A stretch of 47,120 nt of DNA from CAYLNM01 sp964385045 (GTDB lineage Bacteria > Planctomycetota > Phycisphaerae > Phycisphaerales > SM1A02). The translations under genes were made by a program, and so were the position numbers. The notes under the pieces are model-generated. The model worked only from the letters and a program-made list of their open reading frames with translations. It searched no databases and was not told the DNA's origin. Each line of letters opens with the position of its first letter. The stretch's first letter is position 1. This document shows, piece by piece, positions 37,502-44,305 of this stretch. Location: positions 1 through 47,120 of the forward strand of contig CAYLNM010000019.1 in the NCBI GenBank assembly GCA_964385045.1. Reading direction: 5' to 3'.

Positions 37502-39127
37502 TCAGCGACCGCCGGTGGTGGCCCGGGATCCTCGCTCGCCCGCATCCGCACTCACGCGCGGCACCTCGCCGCCGGTGATCTCCCAGAAGCGGTCGACCAT
37601 CGACTTCAGCACCGCCATCTGGTATCGCATCGTGCCGATGTCGGCGTGTCCGCCCTCGGGGTCGAGCTCGAGCCGGACCTCGATGCCCGCCTCGCGGCAG
37701 GCCTCCACGAACCGCCGTGCCGGGTCGGCGAGCCGGAAGTTGTCCCGGCCGCCGACCTTCACCACGATCGGATCGTCCGCGAGCGATCGTGCGAGCGCCT
37801 CCCCCTGCCGCTCGACGAGCCGAGTGAGGTCGTAGCGGCTCCAGTGCTCCACGACCTCGCGGTCGATCGCTCCGGTCGCCGGATCGAAGAAGGGGCGCGG
37901 TCTCCCGTCCGCATCCGGCGGCGAGAAGGCCCACTCGAAGGAGCCGAACAGACCGCCGGCGCCGACCACCCGCTCTCGTCGCCACGTGGTGCGAGCCGGC
38001 TCGGTGGGCGTGCCGTCCGGCCACACTCCGTAGCGGTACGGCTCGCCGTCGGGACGGATGAATGCGTTCTCGACCGCGTAGAGGTTCATCCCGAACCACG
38101 ACTCGAAGCTCGCCGGCCACGGCGCGAGCGCCCAGGCTCCGGCGAACGTCTCGGGATGCGTCAGCTGCAGCCACAGCGCCGCCCAGCCGCCCGCGGCGTG
38201 GCCGCTCACGAAGCGGCCCCGTGGGTCGAGGCGGTAGTCGCGCTCGAGTCGCGGGATGAGCTCCTCGAGCAGCGCCTGCGCCCACGGGCCGGACGAGGCG
38301 CTGTCCACGAACAGCGGATGCCCGAACCGGCTGGTGACGTCGAGCAGCACCGTGACGATGTCGTTGCCGCCCTCGTACTCCTCGAGCGGCCGCAGCGCCC
38401 GCGTGCCGACGTGGTGGTCGGTCCCGTGGGAGCCGATCCAGAACCGCGTGGGGTACACGCGGTCGGACTCGATGAAGTAGCCCGGCGGCAGCACCACGGT
38501 CCACCCGAGCTCGACGTCCGTGCCGTGGAAGTCCGAGAGCAGCTCGCTGCGGAGCGACTCCGTGATGATGCGCTCGCTGCCGTCGTCCGGCAGGCGCATC
38601 GGGCGGACCGGCCGTTCGATCCGCAGCTCGAACGGGACGTCGTCGAACATGATCGACCGCGTCGCCATGGCGCGGCTGGCCCAGCTGCCGGGGGTCGCCG
38701 GCTTGAAGGACTCCGGGCTGGTGGGGAGGAAGGCCTGGATGAAGTACCGGCCCGGCTCGATCTTCTCGAAGTCCATCGGCGCGCTGGTGGCGTTCGACGC
38801 GTCGATCGTCAGCGTCTCGTCGGGCTTCCAGTCGGTGACGTCCACCCGCACGATCGGACTTCGATCGAAGGGCCGCGGCACCATGAAGGGCGGCCCCCCC
38901 ACGGAGAAGACGACGAACACGGGGCCGGTGTACGAGTCCCGGATCCCCGGGTCGTAGGTCAGCTCCAGGCTCAGCGGCGGCCGAATCGCCTCGGGCAGCG
39001 GGGGGCCCATGTCCTGGGCGGGCGCCGGGGTGGCGGGCGCCAGGGCGGCGGCGATCGCCGCGGCCGTGGCCAGCACGAGCGAGGCCGGGCCGCGGCGGGT
39101 CGAAGCGGGCGCGGGCGGGGGGTGCAT
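37502..39127 (-). CDS. Exported esterase-like protein lacking the nucleophilic Ser
   Basis: The 541-aa protein starts at ATG 39127, overlapping the upstream stop (TGATG). A signal peptide (LVLATAAAIAAALAPATPAPA) leads to an N-terminal beta domain, then an esterase-D/enterochelin-esterase-like alpha/beta-hydrolase domain. The nucleophile elbow, normally GHSSGGW in this group, reads VSGHAAGGWAALWLQ at about residue 305, so Ser is replaced by Ala. A His corresponding to the triad is kept in GGHADIGTM. It may be a binding protein or inactive paralogue. It is translationally coupled to the toroid protein upstream. Confidence 0.65.
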   Translation of the reverse strand: MHPPPAPASTRRGPASLVLATAAAIAAALAPATPAPAQDMGPPLPEAIRPPLSLELTYDPGIRDSYTGPVFVVFSVGGPPFMVPRPFDRSPIVRVDVTDWKPDETLTIDASNATSAPMDFEKIEPGRYFIQAFLPTSPESFKPATPGSWASRAMATRSIMFDDVPFELRIERPVRPMRLPDDGSERIITESLRSELLSDFHGTDVELGWTVVLPPGYFIESDRVYPTRFWIGSHGTDHHVGTRALRPLEEYEGGNDIVTVLLDVTSRFGHPLFVDSASSGPWAQALLEELIPRLERDYRLDPRGRFVSGHAAGGWAALWLQLTHPETFAGAWALAPWPASFESWFGMNLYAVENAFIRPDGEPYRYGVWPDGTPTEPARTTWRRERVVGAGGLFGSFEWAFSPPDADGRPRPFFDPATGAIDREVVEHWSRYDLTRLVERQGEALARSLADDPIVVKVGGRDNFRLADPARRFVEACREAGIEVRLELDPEGGHADIGTMRYQMAVLKSMVDRFWEITGGEVPRVSADAGERGSRATTGGR

Positions 39128-40635
39128 CACGATGGGTCGTCCTCCTCGCGGGCGGCGGCGCCGTCCCGCGTCTCCTCCTCGTCGACGTCGAACGTGACCG
39201 GCTTGATGGTCTCCTGCAGGGCCAGGATCGCGTAGGCGGTGACCAGGGCCGGCTCGCCCTCGAGCCACCGCGGGTGCACGTTCACCCAGGTGCCGTCGGG
39301 GCGCTGCCGCTCGACGATGGCGTCGATCAGGTCCTCGCGCCAGTTGCGGGCCTCGCCCTCGATCGTCTCGATCCGGACCTGCTGGGCGACGCGCAGGGCC
39401 CGCGCCGCCGCGTGCATGTAGTAGTAGTGGCCCTGCGGCCCCATGCCCGGGTTCTCGTCGAAGGTGTAGTGACGGCGGATCCAGTCGAAGACCGCCCGCA
39501 CCCGCGGATCGTCCACCGACAGGCCGGCGTACAGCAGGCTCTTGAAGCCCGCGTAGCTCATCGAGCCGTAGCTGCGGAGCCGGCGGGGGTTCCCGGCCGG
39601 GATCAGCTCGCCCCGGCGTCCCTCGCCCGCGGCCTCGCTCGCCATCGACTCGCCGCCGTTGGCGGGGGTGTAGGCGAAGCCGCCGTCGTCGCTCGCCCAG
39701 TCGGCCGGGTTCGTGGCCGAGAGGTTCTGCGTGCGGCTCACGAAGGCCAGGGCCCGCTGGACCGCGGGCTCGTCGGGACTGACGCCCGCGTCGTAGAGCG
39801 CCTCGAGCATCAGCTGGGTGTTGGAGAGATCGGGTCGGCCGCTGCTGCCGTACCCGGCGCCGCCGTACCAGTCGGCCCGCGGCGTCAGGCCTTCGGTCTC
39901 GTCCCACTGCAGGCTCTTGAGCGACGCGAGGGCCGCGTCGATCAGCGGCCGGCTCGCGGGATCGTCCTCGGCCGCGAGGGCCGAGATCACGACCGAGTTG
40001 ACGTAGTTGCCCAGCGGCCCGCGGGCCCAGGTGCCGTCGGGGCCGCGGGCGGCGAGGATCGCCCGCCGGGCGGCGCCCGCGACCTCGGGGTGCGGGGCGT
40101 GGTCCGTGGACTGCACGTACGCCCGGTACGCGAGGGCGGTGATCGCGATCGAGACCGGCACGCGGCGGGCCGGGTCGTCGGAGGGGGCGGCCGCGGACTC
40201 GTCGGCCCAGCGGCCGTCGGCCTCCTGGATCGCGGCGAGCCCCTCGAGGCCGCGGGCGATCGCGGACCGGGCCCGCTCGAAGCGATCGGGGTCGATCGGC
40301 ACCTGTCCCGCCGCGCGGGCCACGCGGTGGTCCGGCGGCAGGGGCAGCACCACGTCCTCCGGCAGCTCGGGCAGCCCGAGGTCGGTGATCCGCGTGGTGT
40401 CGATGCGGGGGTCGACGCCGGGCAGGACGGGGCCGCGCGGCGCGTCCGCCGAGGCGCCGGGATCGCCGGCTTCACCTGTGTCCTGGCCTGCCGCGGGAGC
40501 GGCAGGGGCGGCGAGGAGCAGCAGCGGGGCGAGCCCGGCGGCGAACCGGCCTCCGCGGGCACGGGGGCGGCGCCGGCGCGTGGGCGCGGACGGCGGGACG
40601 GCGATCGACGTGGAGACGGGATCGGAGACGGTCAT
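39127..40635 (-). CDS. Exported terpene-cyclase-fold (alpha/alpha toroid) repeat protein
   Basis: The 502-aa protein starts at ATG 40635, with CGGAG 8 nt upstream. A Tat-like or Sec signal (RRRRPRARGGRFAAGLAP then LLLLAAPAAPAAG) precedes helical repeats with squalene/hopene cyclase-type QW-like elements: ALAAIQEADGRWAD-like (GLAAIQEADGRWADES), RAILAARGPDGTWARG, DAIVERQRPDGTWVNV and YAILALQ. Cyclase catalytic motifs such as DxDD were not seen. The fold is that of prenyltransferase/squalene oxidase repeats, which Planctomycetes often use in exported proteins of unknown role. It precedes the esterase-like gene in one operon. Confidence 0.7.
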   Translation of the reverse strand: MTVSDPVSTSIAVPPSAPTRRRRPRARGGRFAAGLAPLLLLAAPAAPAAGQDTGEAGDPGASADAPRGPVLPGVDPRIDTTRITDLGLPELPEDVVLPLPPDHRVARAAGQVPIDPDRFERARSAIARGLEGLAAIQEADGRWADESAAAPSDDPARRVPVSIAITALAYRAYVQSTDHAPHPEVAGAARRAILAARGPDGTWARGPLGNYVNSVVISALAAEDDPASRPLIDAALASLKSLQWDETEGLTPRADWYGGAGYGSSGRPDLSNTQLMLEALYDAGVSPDEPAVQRALAFVSRTQNLSATNPADWASDDGGFAYTPANGGESMASEAAGEGRRGELIPAGNPRRLRSYGSMSYAGFKSLLYAGLSVDDPRVRAVFDWIRRHYTFDENPGMGPQGHYYYMHAAARALRVAQQVRIETIEGEARNWREDLIDAIVERQRPDGTWVNVHPRWLEGEPALVTAYAILALQETIKPVTFDVDEEETRDGAAAREEDDPS

Positions 40636-40958
40636 GGGGCCACTCCGGGCGGGGACGGGCCGCGGCTCGCACGGCACCGAGCCGCCCGAGCACGCGGGGA
40701 CGGCCGATCCTACCGTCGCCCCCGGGACCCGATCGAGACGGCCGCTCGTCCGCCGACGGCCGGCGATTCCGCCGGCGCGGGACCGCGGCGACACGCGATG
40801 TCATGCCCCGGCATGCCCCGGCACGCCCCGGCGTGACGCCGTCCCCAGGCGAAACGCCGGTGCCGGCCCGGTCTTGCGGGCGGCCCGGGCTTCGGGCTGC
40901 AGCGACGGCGCCGTGCCGCCGCGCCGCCGTGATCCTCGGACCCGGCGGTAGGATGCCG
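40636..40958. promoter_or_regulatory. Divergent intergenic region with 10-bp repeats
   Basis: The 323-bp gap between the toroid gene and the 6PGL-like gene holds three near-copies of gcatgccccg (40801-40830). The first two form the dyad CATGCC-CC-GGCATG (40802-40815). One-turn spacing suggests a protein-binding site. Confidence 0.35.
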
Positions 40959-41762
40959 ATGCCCATGTACGGACTCGAGGACGCTCCGCTGCCCCCGCCG
41001 CCGCTTCCGGGCGAGGTCGTGATGGCCGCCGACGCCGACGAGGCGATCGAGCGGGTCGCGACCGATCTCGTCGAGCACGCGACCAACTGCGTCCGGAAGT
41101 TCGGCGACTTTCATCTCGCCCTCTGCGGCGGACGCGAGCCCGGGCGGCTCTACCGCCGGCTCATGTACGCCCCCGAGTTCCGCTGGATCCCGTGGCGGCG
41201 GACGCACCTCTGGTTCGTGTCCGAGCGGGCGGTGGACCTCGACGATCCCGCGTCGACCTTCCGCGTCGTGAACGACTTCATCGGCGACCACGCGGACATC
41301 CCGCCGGAGCAGTTCCATCCCATCTTCGCCGCGAGCCCGACCGCGGCCGAGGACTACGAGGCCCGGCTGCTCGAGCACCTGAGCTGGCGCGAGAAGGGGC
41401 AGGACCGCCTCGACTTCGTGCTCCTCACGGTGGACGCCGACGGCGGAACCGCGGGACTCTCGGCCCGCACCGACGCGGACCGGCTCGAGGGCCGCCTGGT
41501 GGGACGGACCGAGGCGACGGACGGTCCGGCGGTGAGCATGCTCCCGCCGCTGCTCAACGCGGCCCGCTTCGTCGCGGTGCTCGCGGCCGGCCCCGAGCAT
41601 GCGCCGGGGCTCGTGCGGGCGGTGGACGAGGACGGCGATCCCGGCGATGCCCCGATCCGCGCGATCCGGCCGCAGGCGGGCGAGCTCACCTGGTACGTCG
41701 ATCCGCTGAGCTGCCGCGACATCATGCCGGTCGATGGCGAGGACGCGGCGGACGGAGACTGA
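40959..41762 (+). CDS. 6-phosphogluconolactonase-like protein with altered active-site motifs
   Basis: The 267-aa protein is read from ATG 40959 (AGGA 5 nt upstream); ATG 40953 and 40965 are alternatives. It is colinear with 6PGL: a GDFHLALCGGREP segment (usually LSGGSTP), WRRTHLWFVSERAV (usually DER), DDPASTF (usually SN), HADIPPEQFHPIF and LDFVLLTVDADGGTAGL. The last is normally GxGxDGHTASLFP, so the catalytic His is replaced by Gly. LLNAARFVAVLAAGPEHA is kept. The scaffold is intact but several catalytic and phosphate-contact residues are gone. It may be an inactive paralogue; a true 6PGL may lie elsewhere. Confidence 0.7.
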   Translation: MPMYGLEDAPLPPPPLPGEVVMAADADEAIERVATDLVEHATNCVRKFGDFHLALCGGREPGRLYRRLMYAPEFRWIPWRRTHLWFVSERAVDLDDPASTFRVVNDFIGDHADIPPEQFHPIFAASPTAAEDYEARLLEHLSWREKGQDRLDFVLLTVDADGGTAGLSARTDADRLEGRLVGRTEATDGPAVSMLPPLLNAARFVAVLAAGPEHAPGLVRAVDEDGDPGDAPIRAIRPQAGELTWYVDPLSCRDIMPVDGEDAADGD

Positions 41763-41870
41763 GCCTCCCCGGCGTCCGTTGGCCGCGGGCGCGCGAACGG
41801 GCCGCGAGACGACGCGCACGCCATCCCGCGGCCCGGTGGGGGCACCGTCGCGGCGTCGCCGCGGGCGGGC

Positions 41871-42908
41871 TCAGTCGCCGTCGGGCTCCACGAGCTCGAC
41901 GACGAACGCCGAGTGCAGGTCCGCCACCGGCGTGAGGCCGAGGACGACCCGCTTGCCGGGGGTGATCTCGAGGGTGGTCGAGAGATCGATCGAGGACCCG
42001 TCGGTCCCATCGATGCGCAGCTGGGTGCCGAGGCGGACGAGGTCCTCGTCCCACTCCTGCAGGAATCCCTCCCACCGGAACTGCCAGCGGCCGGTGCCGG
42101 CGGGCGTGAAGCCGGTCTCGATCCGGAACTCGTCGCCGAACGTCGCGACCACGCTGGTGCGGCCGAGCTCGCGCCAGCCGTCGAGGCCGAGCGCCTCGAG
42201 CTGGCGGACGACGGGCCGCATGTCGTCGGACACCGCGCGACCGAGGTCCTTCACCATGTCGCCCGGCTGCGTGCCGAGCCAGGTGAGCCGCACGAGGCGG
42301 TCGGCACCCGGCGTCTCGTCCGCATCCTCGTCGTCGGACGCCTCGGCCTCGGCGTTCGCCCGCAGCGCGGCCAGTCGCTGCCGCACCAGCGAGAGCGTCT
42401 CGACGACGCGCTGGTGCAGGTCCTCGGGACCGTACACGGTGAGCAGGCCGCCGGAGGCGATCGAGTAGCGGGCGTCGCCGAAGGGGCGGACGAGCGGCTG
42501 CATGGCCGCCGACACGACCTGGTCCTCGAGGCCGGAGGCGTCGTAGAAGTCGAGCCGTGACGGAGCCCCGGCCGTCGAGGAGCTCTCGTCGATCAGGGGG
42601 ACGAGCCGGGCGACCGCGTCCACGAGGTCCTTCGGTCCGGCCACGGCGAGTCGAAGCATGTCGGGCCCGCCGCGTGGGTCGGTCTGCTGATCGACGTCGA
42701 CTCGAAGCCGCTCGTCGAGGACGGGTCGCAGCAGCGCGACGAGCAACCGAGGCTCGGCGGATCGAAGCGTGAAGAAGCGGGTCGACTGCCGTTCCTGGGC
42801 TCCCTCGGCGGGGCGAACGAGCATCGGCGTCGACACGGCGAGCAGCAGGGTCGTCACGAGAAGGAACGCGGGCGGGCGGGCGGGACGACGACGGGACGTC
42901 GGGTTCAT
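41871..42908 (-). CDS. Exported unknown protein, downstream gene of the ECF sigma operon
   Basis: The 345-aa protein starts at ATG 42908, overlapping the anti-sigma stop as ATGA. A signal peptide (PPAFLLVTTLLLAVSTPMLV) precedes a domain where LRSAEPRLLVALLRPVLDE, then LRLAVAGPKDLVDAVARLVP and LVRPFGDARYSIASGGLLTVYG resemble secretin-type short domains. A second beta-rich half (LDGWRELGRTSVVATFGDEF … LEITPGKRVVLGLTPV) follows. No secretin pore domain is present. It is probably the effector or sensor partner of the sigma/anti-sigma pair. Confidence 0.65.
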   Translation of the reverse strand: MNPTSRRRPARPPAFLLVTTLLLAVSTPMLVRPAEGAQERQSTRFFTLRSAEPRLLVALLRPVLDERLRVDVDQQTDPRGGPDMLRLAVAGPKDLVDAVARLVPLIDESSSTAGAPSRLDFYDASGLEDQVVSAAMQPLVRPFGDARYSIASGGLLTVYGPEDLHQRVVETLSLVRQRLAALRANAEAEASDDEDADETPGADRLVRLTWLGTQPGDMVKDLGRAVSDDMRPVVRQLEALGLDGWRELGRTSVVATFGDEFRIETGFTPAGTGRWQFRWEGFLQEWDEDLVRLGTQLRIDGTDGSSIDLSTTLEITPGKRVVLGLTPVADLHSAFVVELVEPDGD

Positions 42909-43381
42909 CGGGGGATCTCCGTGGAGTCGCCGGCCGCCGCTCCGGGCAGCAGCCAGACGATGGTGATGTCGGGGTCGTTCGAGGCGAGGACCACCGGGGC
43001 GGCGGTGCCCGCGTCGAGCACGCGTACGGCGGGGTCGAGGGTGGCCGGGTCGGCGGCGAGCATGGGGCGGCGGGGGGCGGCGTCCGCGGTCGCGCCGTCC
43101 GCCGCCGGGTCCTCCGCCGCCGAAGCGTCGACGGCGACCGGTCCGGCGGGCGGCGAGCCGGGCGACGGCGGCCCCGCGGGGCCGGGCTGCAGCAGCACCG
43201 CCGCCGCCGCCGCGACGCCCGAGAGTCCCGCGAGCGCGGCGACGGCCCGGCGTCGTCCGCGGAGCCGGCCGCGCTCCGCCGCGACCGCGCGCCGCACGCG
43301 CGCCTCCAGCTCGATCGGCATCGGCTCGGCCCCGGCCGCCCGCCGCAGCAGGGCGTCGAGCTCGTCGTGGTCGCGCGTCAT
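42905..43381 (-). CDS. Anti-sigma-like single-helix membrane protein
   Basis: The 158-aa protein starts at ATG 43381 within the sigma gene stop (ATGA). The N-terminus (HDELDALLRRA … IELEARVRRAVAAE) is a helical cytoplasmic segment. A transmembrane helix (AVAALAGLSGVAAAAAVLL) follows, then an Ala/Pro-rich region and a conserved-looking end VVLASNDPDITIVWLLPG. The zinc-binding HxxxCxxC of many anti-sigma factors is absent. The assignment rests mainly on operon position and topology. Confidence 0.65.
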   Translation of the reverse strand: MTRDHDELDALLRRAAGAEPMPIELEARVRRAVAAERGRLRGRRRAVAALAGLSGVAAAAAVLLQPGPAGPPSPGSPPAGPVAVDASAAEDPAADGATADAAPRRPMLAADPATLDPAVRVLDAGTAAPVVLASNDPDITIVWLLPGAAAGDSTEIPR

Positions 43382-43932
43382 CGCCTCGCCTCCGCGCCGG
43401 TCGTCGGCGACGGCCCCGGCTCCTCCGCCGCCGCGATCGCCGCCGCGACCTTCCGGCGGGCGATCGCCACCGTCGCGCCGACGTTGCCCGGCGTGAGGCC
43501 AAGCACCTCGGCGACCGTCGCGCGGTCGAGTCCCTCCACCGCCACGAGGTGCAGCACCTCGCGCTGGCGCGGGGGCAGGGCGGCCATCGCGTCCGCCGCG
43601 AGCCGCTCGAGCTCGCCGCGCTCGTCCGGCGACGCCGCGGGCCGGGTCTCGGTCCGGCCGATCGGCGACGCCGGATCCGCCGCCGCCCGGGCCGCCGAGC
43701 GTCGCCGGACCGCCGCCCGCCGCCGCCCGTCGCGGTGCTCGTTCACCACGATCCGCAGCAGCCAGGCACGGGCGGCCCGCGGGTCCCGCAGGTCCCGTCG
43801 TCGTCTCCACGCGGCCAGGAAGGCGTCCTGCACGAGGTCCTCCGCCTCCGCCGGCGAGTCCGCGAGCACCCGGGCCAGCCGCCAGGCGGCCGGGAGGTGA
43901 TCGGCGATCAGCTCGTCGACGGGATCGGGCAT
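43378..43932 (-). CDS. ECF-type RNA polymerase sigma factor
   Basis: The 184-aa protein is read from ATG 43932. Region 2 is clear: AAWRLARVLADSPAEAEDLV and QDAFLAAWRRRRDLRDPRAA, then AWLLRIVVNEHRDGRRR. After an Ala-rich linker, region 4 reads LPPRQREVLHLVAVEGL, then ATVAEVLGLTPGNVGATVAI with a typical helix-turn-helix. Size fits ECF sigma factors without extra domains. The stop overlaps the anti-sigma gene. The promoter is probably in the 373-bp gap upstream, around an AT-richer stretch near 44015-44035. Confidence 0.88.
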   Translation of the reverse strand: MPDPVDELIADHLPAAWRLARVLADSPAEAEDLVQDAFLAAWRRRRDLRDPRAARAWLLRIVVNEHRDGRRRAAVRRRSAARAAADPASPIGRTETRPAASPDERGELERLAADAMAALPPRQREVLHLVAVEGLDRATVAEVLGLTPGNVGATVAIARRKVAAAIAAAEEPGPSPTTGAEARR

Positions 43933-44305
43933 CGGGGGGTCCGGAGCGGGTGGCCCACGCCACGCGGCCGAGCCCCCCACGGGTCGGGACGCACGCCGGC
44001 AACGCTCGTCAAACGCCGATCGTCGGGTTTTCTGCCGCGAGCCGGCGCCCGGTCGGCCGGCCCAGCGCCTCGGCCCCGGGCCGCCTGGCGATCCGCGGGC
44101 CCGCCTGTCCGGGCACGCCCGCCGCCCGCCGCCCTCCGCTCCCCGCCGTCCGCGCGACGCCCCCGCGCGGGCGTTCCGGCTCACCCCCGCCCCCCCGCGC
44201 ACGCACGAGGGCGACCGGCCGTCGCCGATCGCCCTCGCGTGCGTCATGGAGCCCGCCGGTCCCCCGGGATCCGGGGGGGCGACGGCCGCGTTGCCAGGCC
44301 GCGGC
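43933..44305. other. 373-bp gap upstream of the sigma gene
   Basis: No gene seen. It holds the hairpin at 44201-44244 and, on the minus strand, GAAAACCC and TTGACG near 44015-44032 that may belong to the sigma operon promoter; no matching -10 was found. Confidence 0.4.
44201..44244 (-). terminator. Terminator-like hairpin after the metalloprotease gene
   Basis: ACGCACGAGGGCGA (44201-44214) pairs with TCGCCCTCGCGTGCGT (44229-44244), 14 bp with a 2-nt bulge and a 14-nt loop that can fold further. It lies 62 nt past the metalloprotease stop. No T tract follows. Confidence 0.5.
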
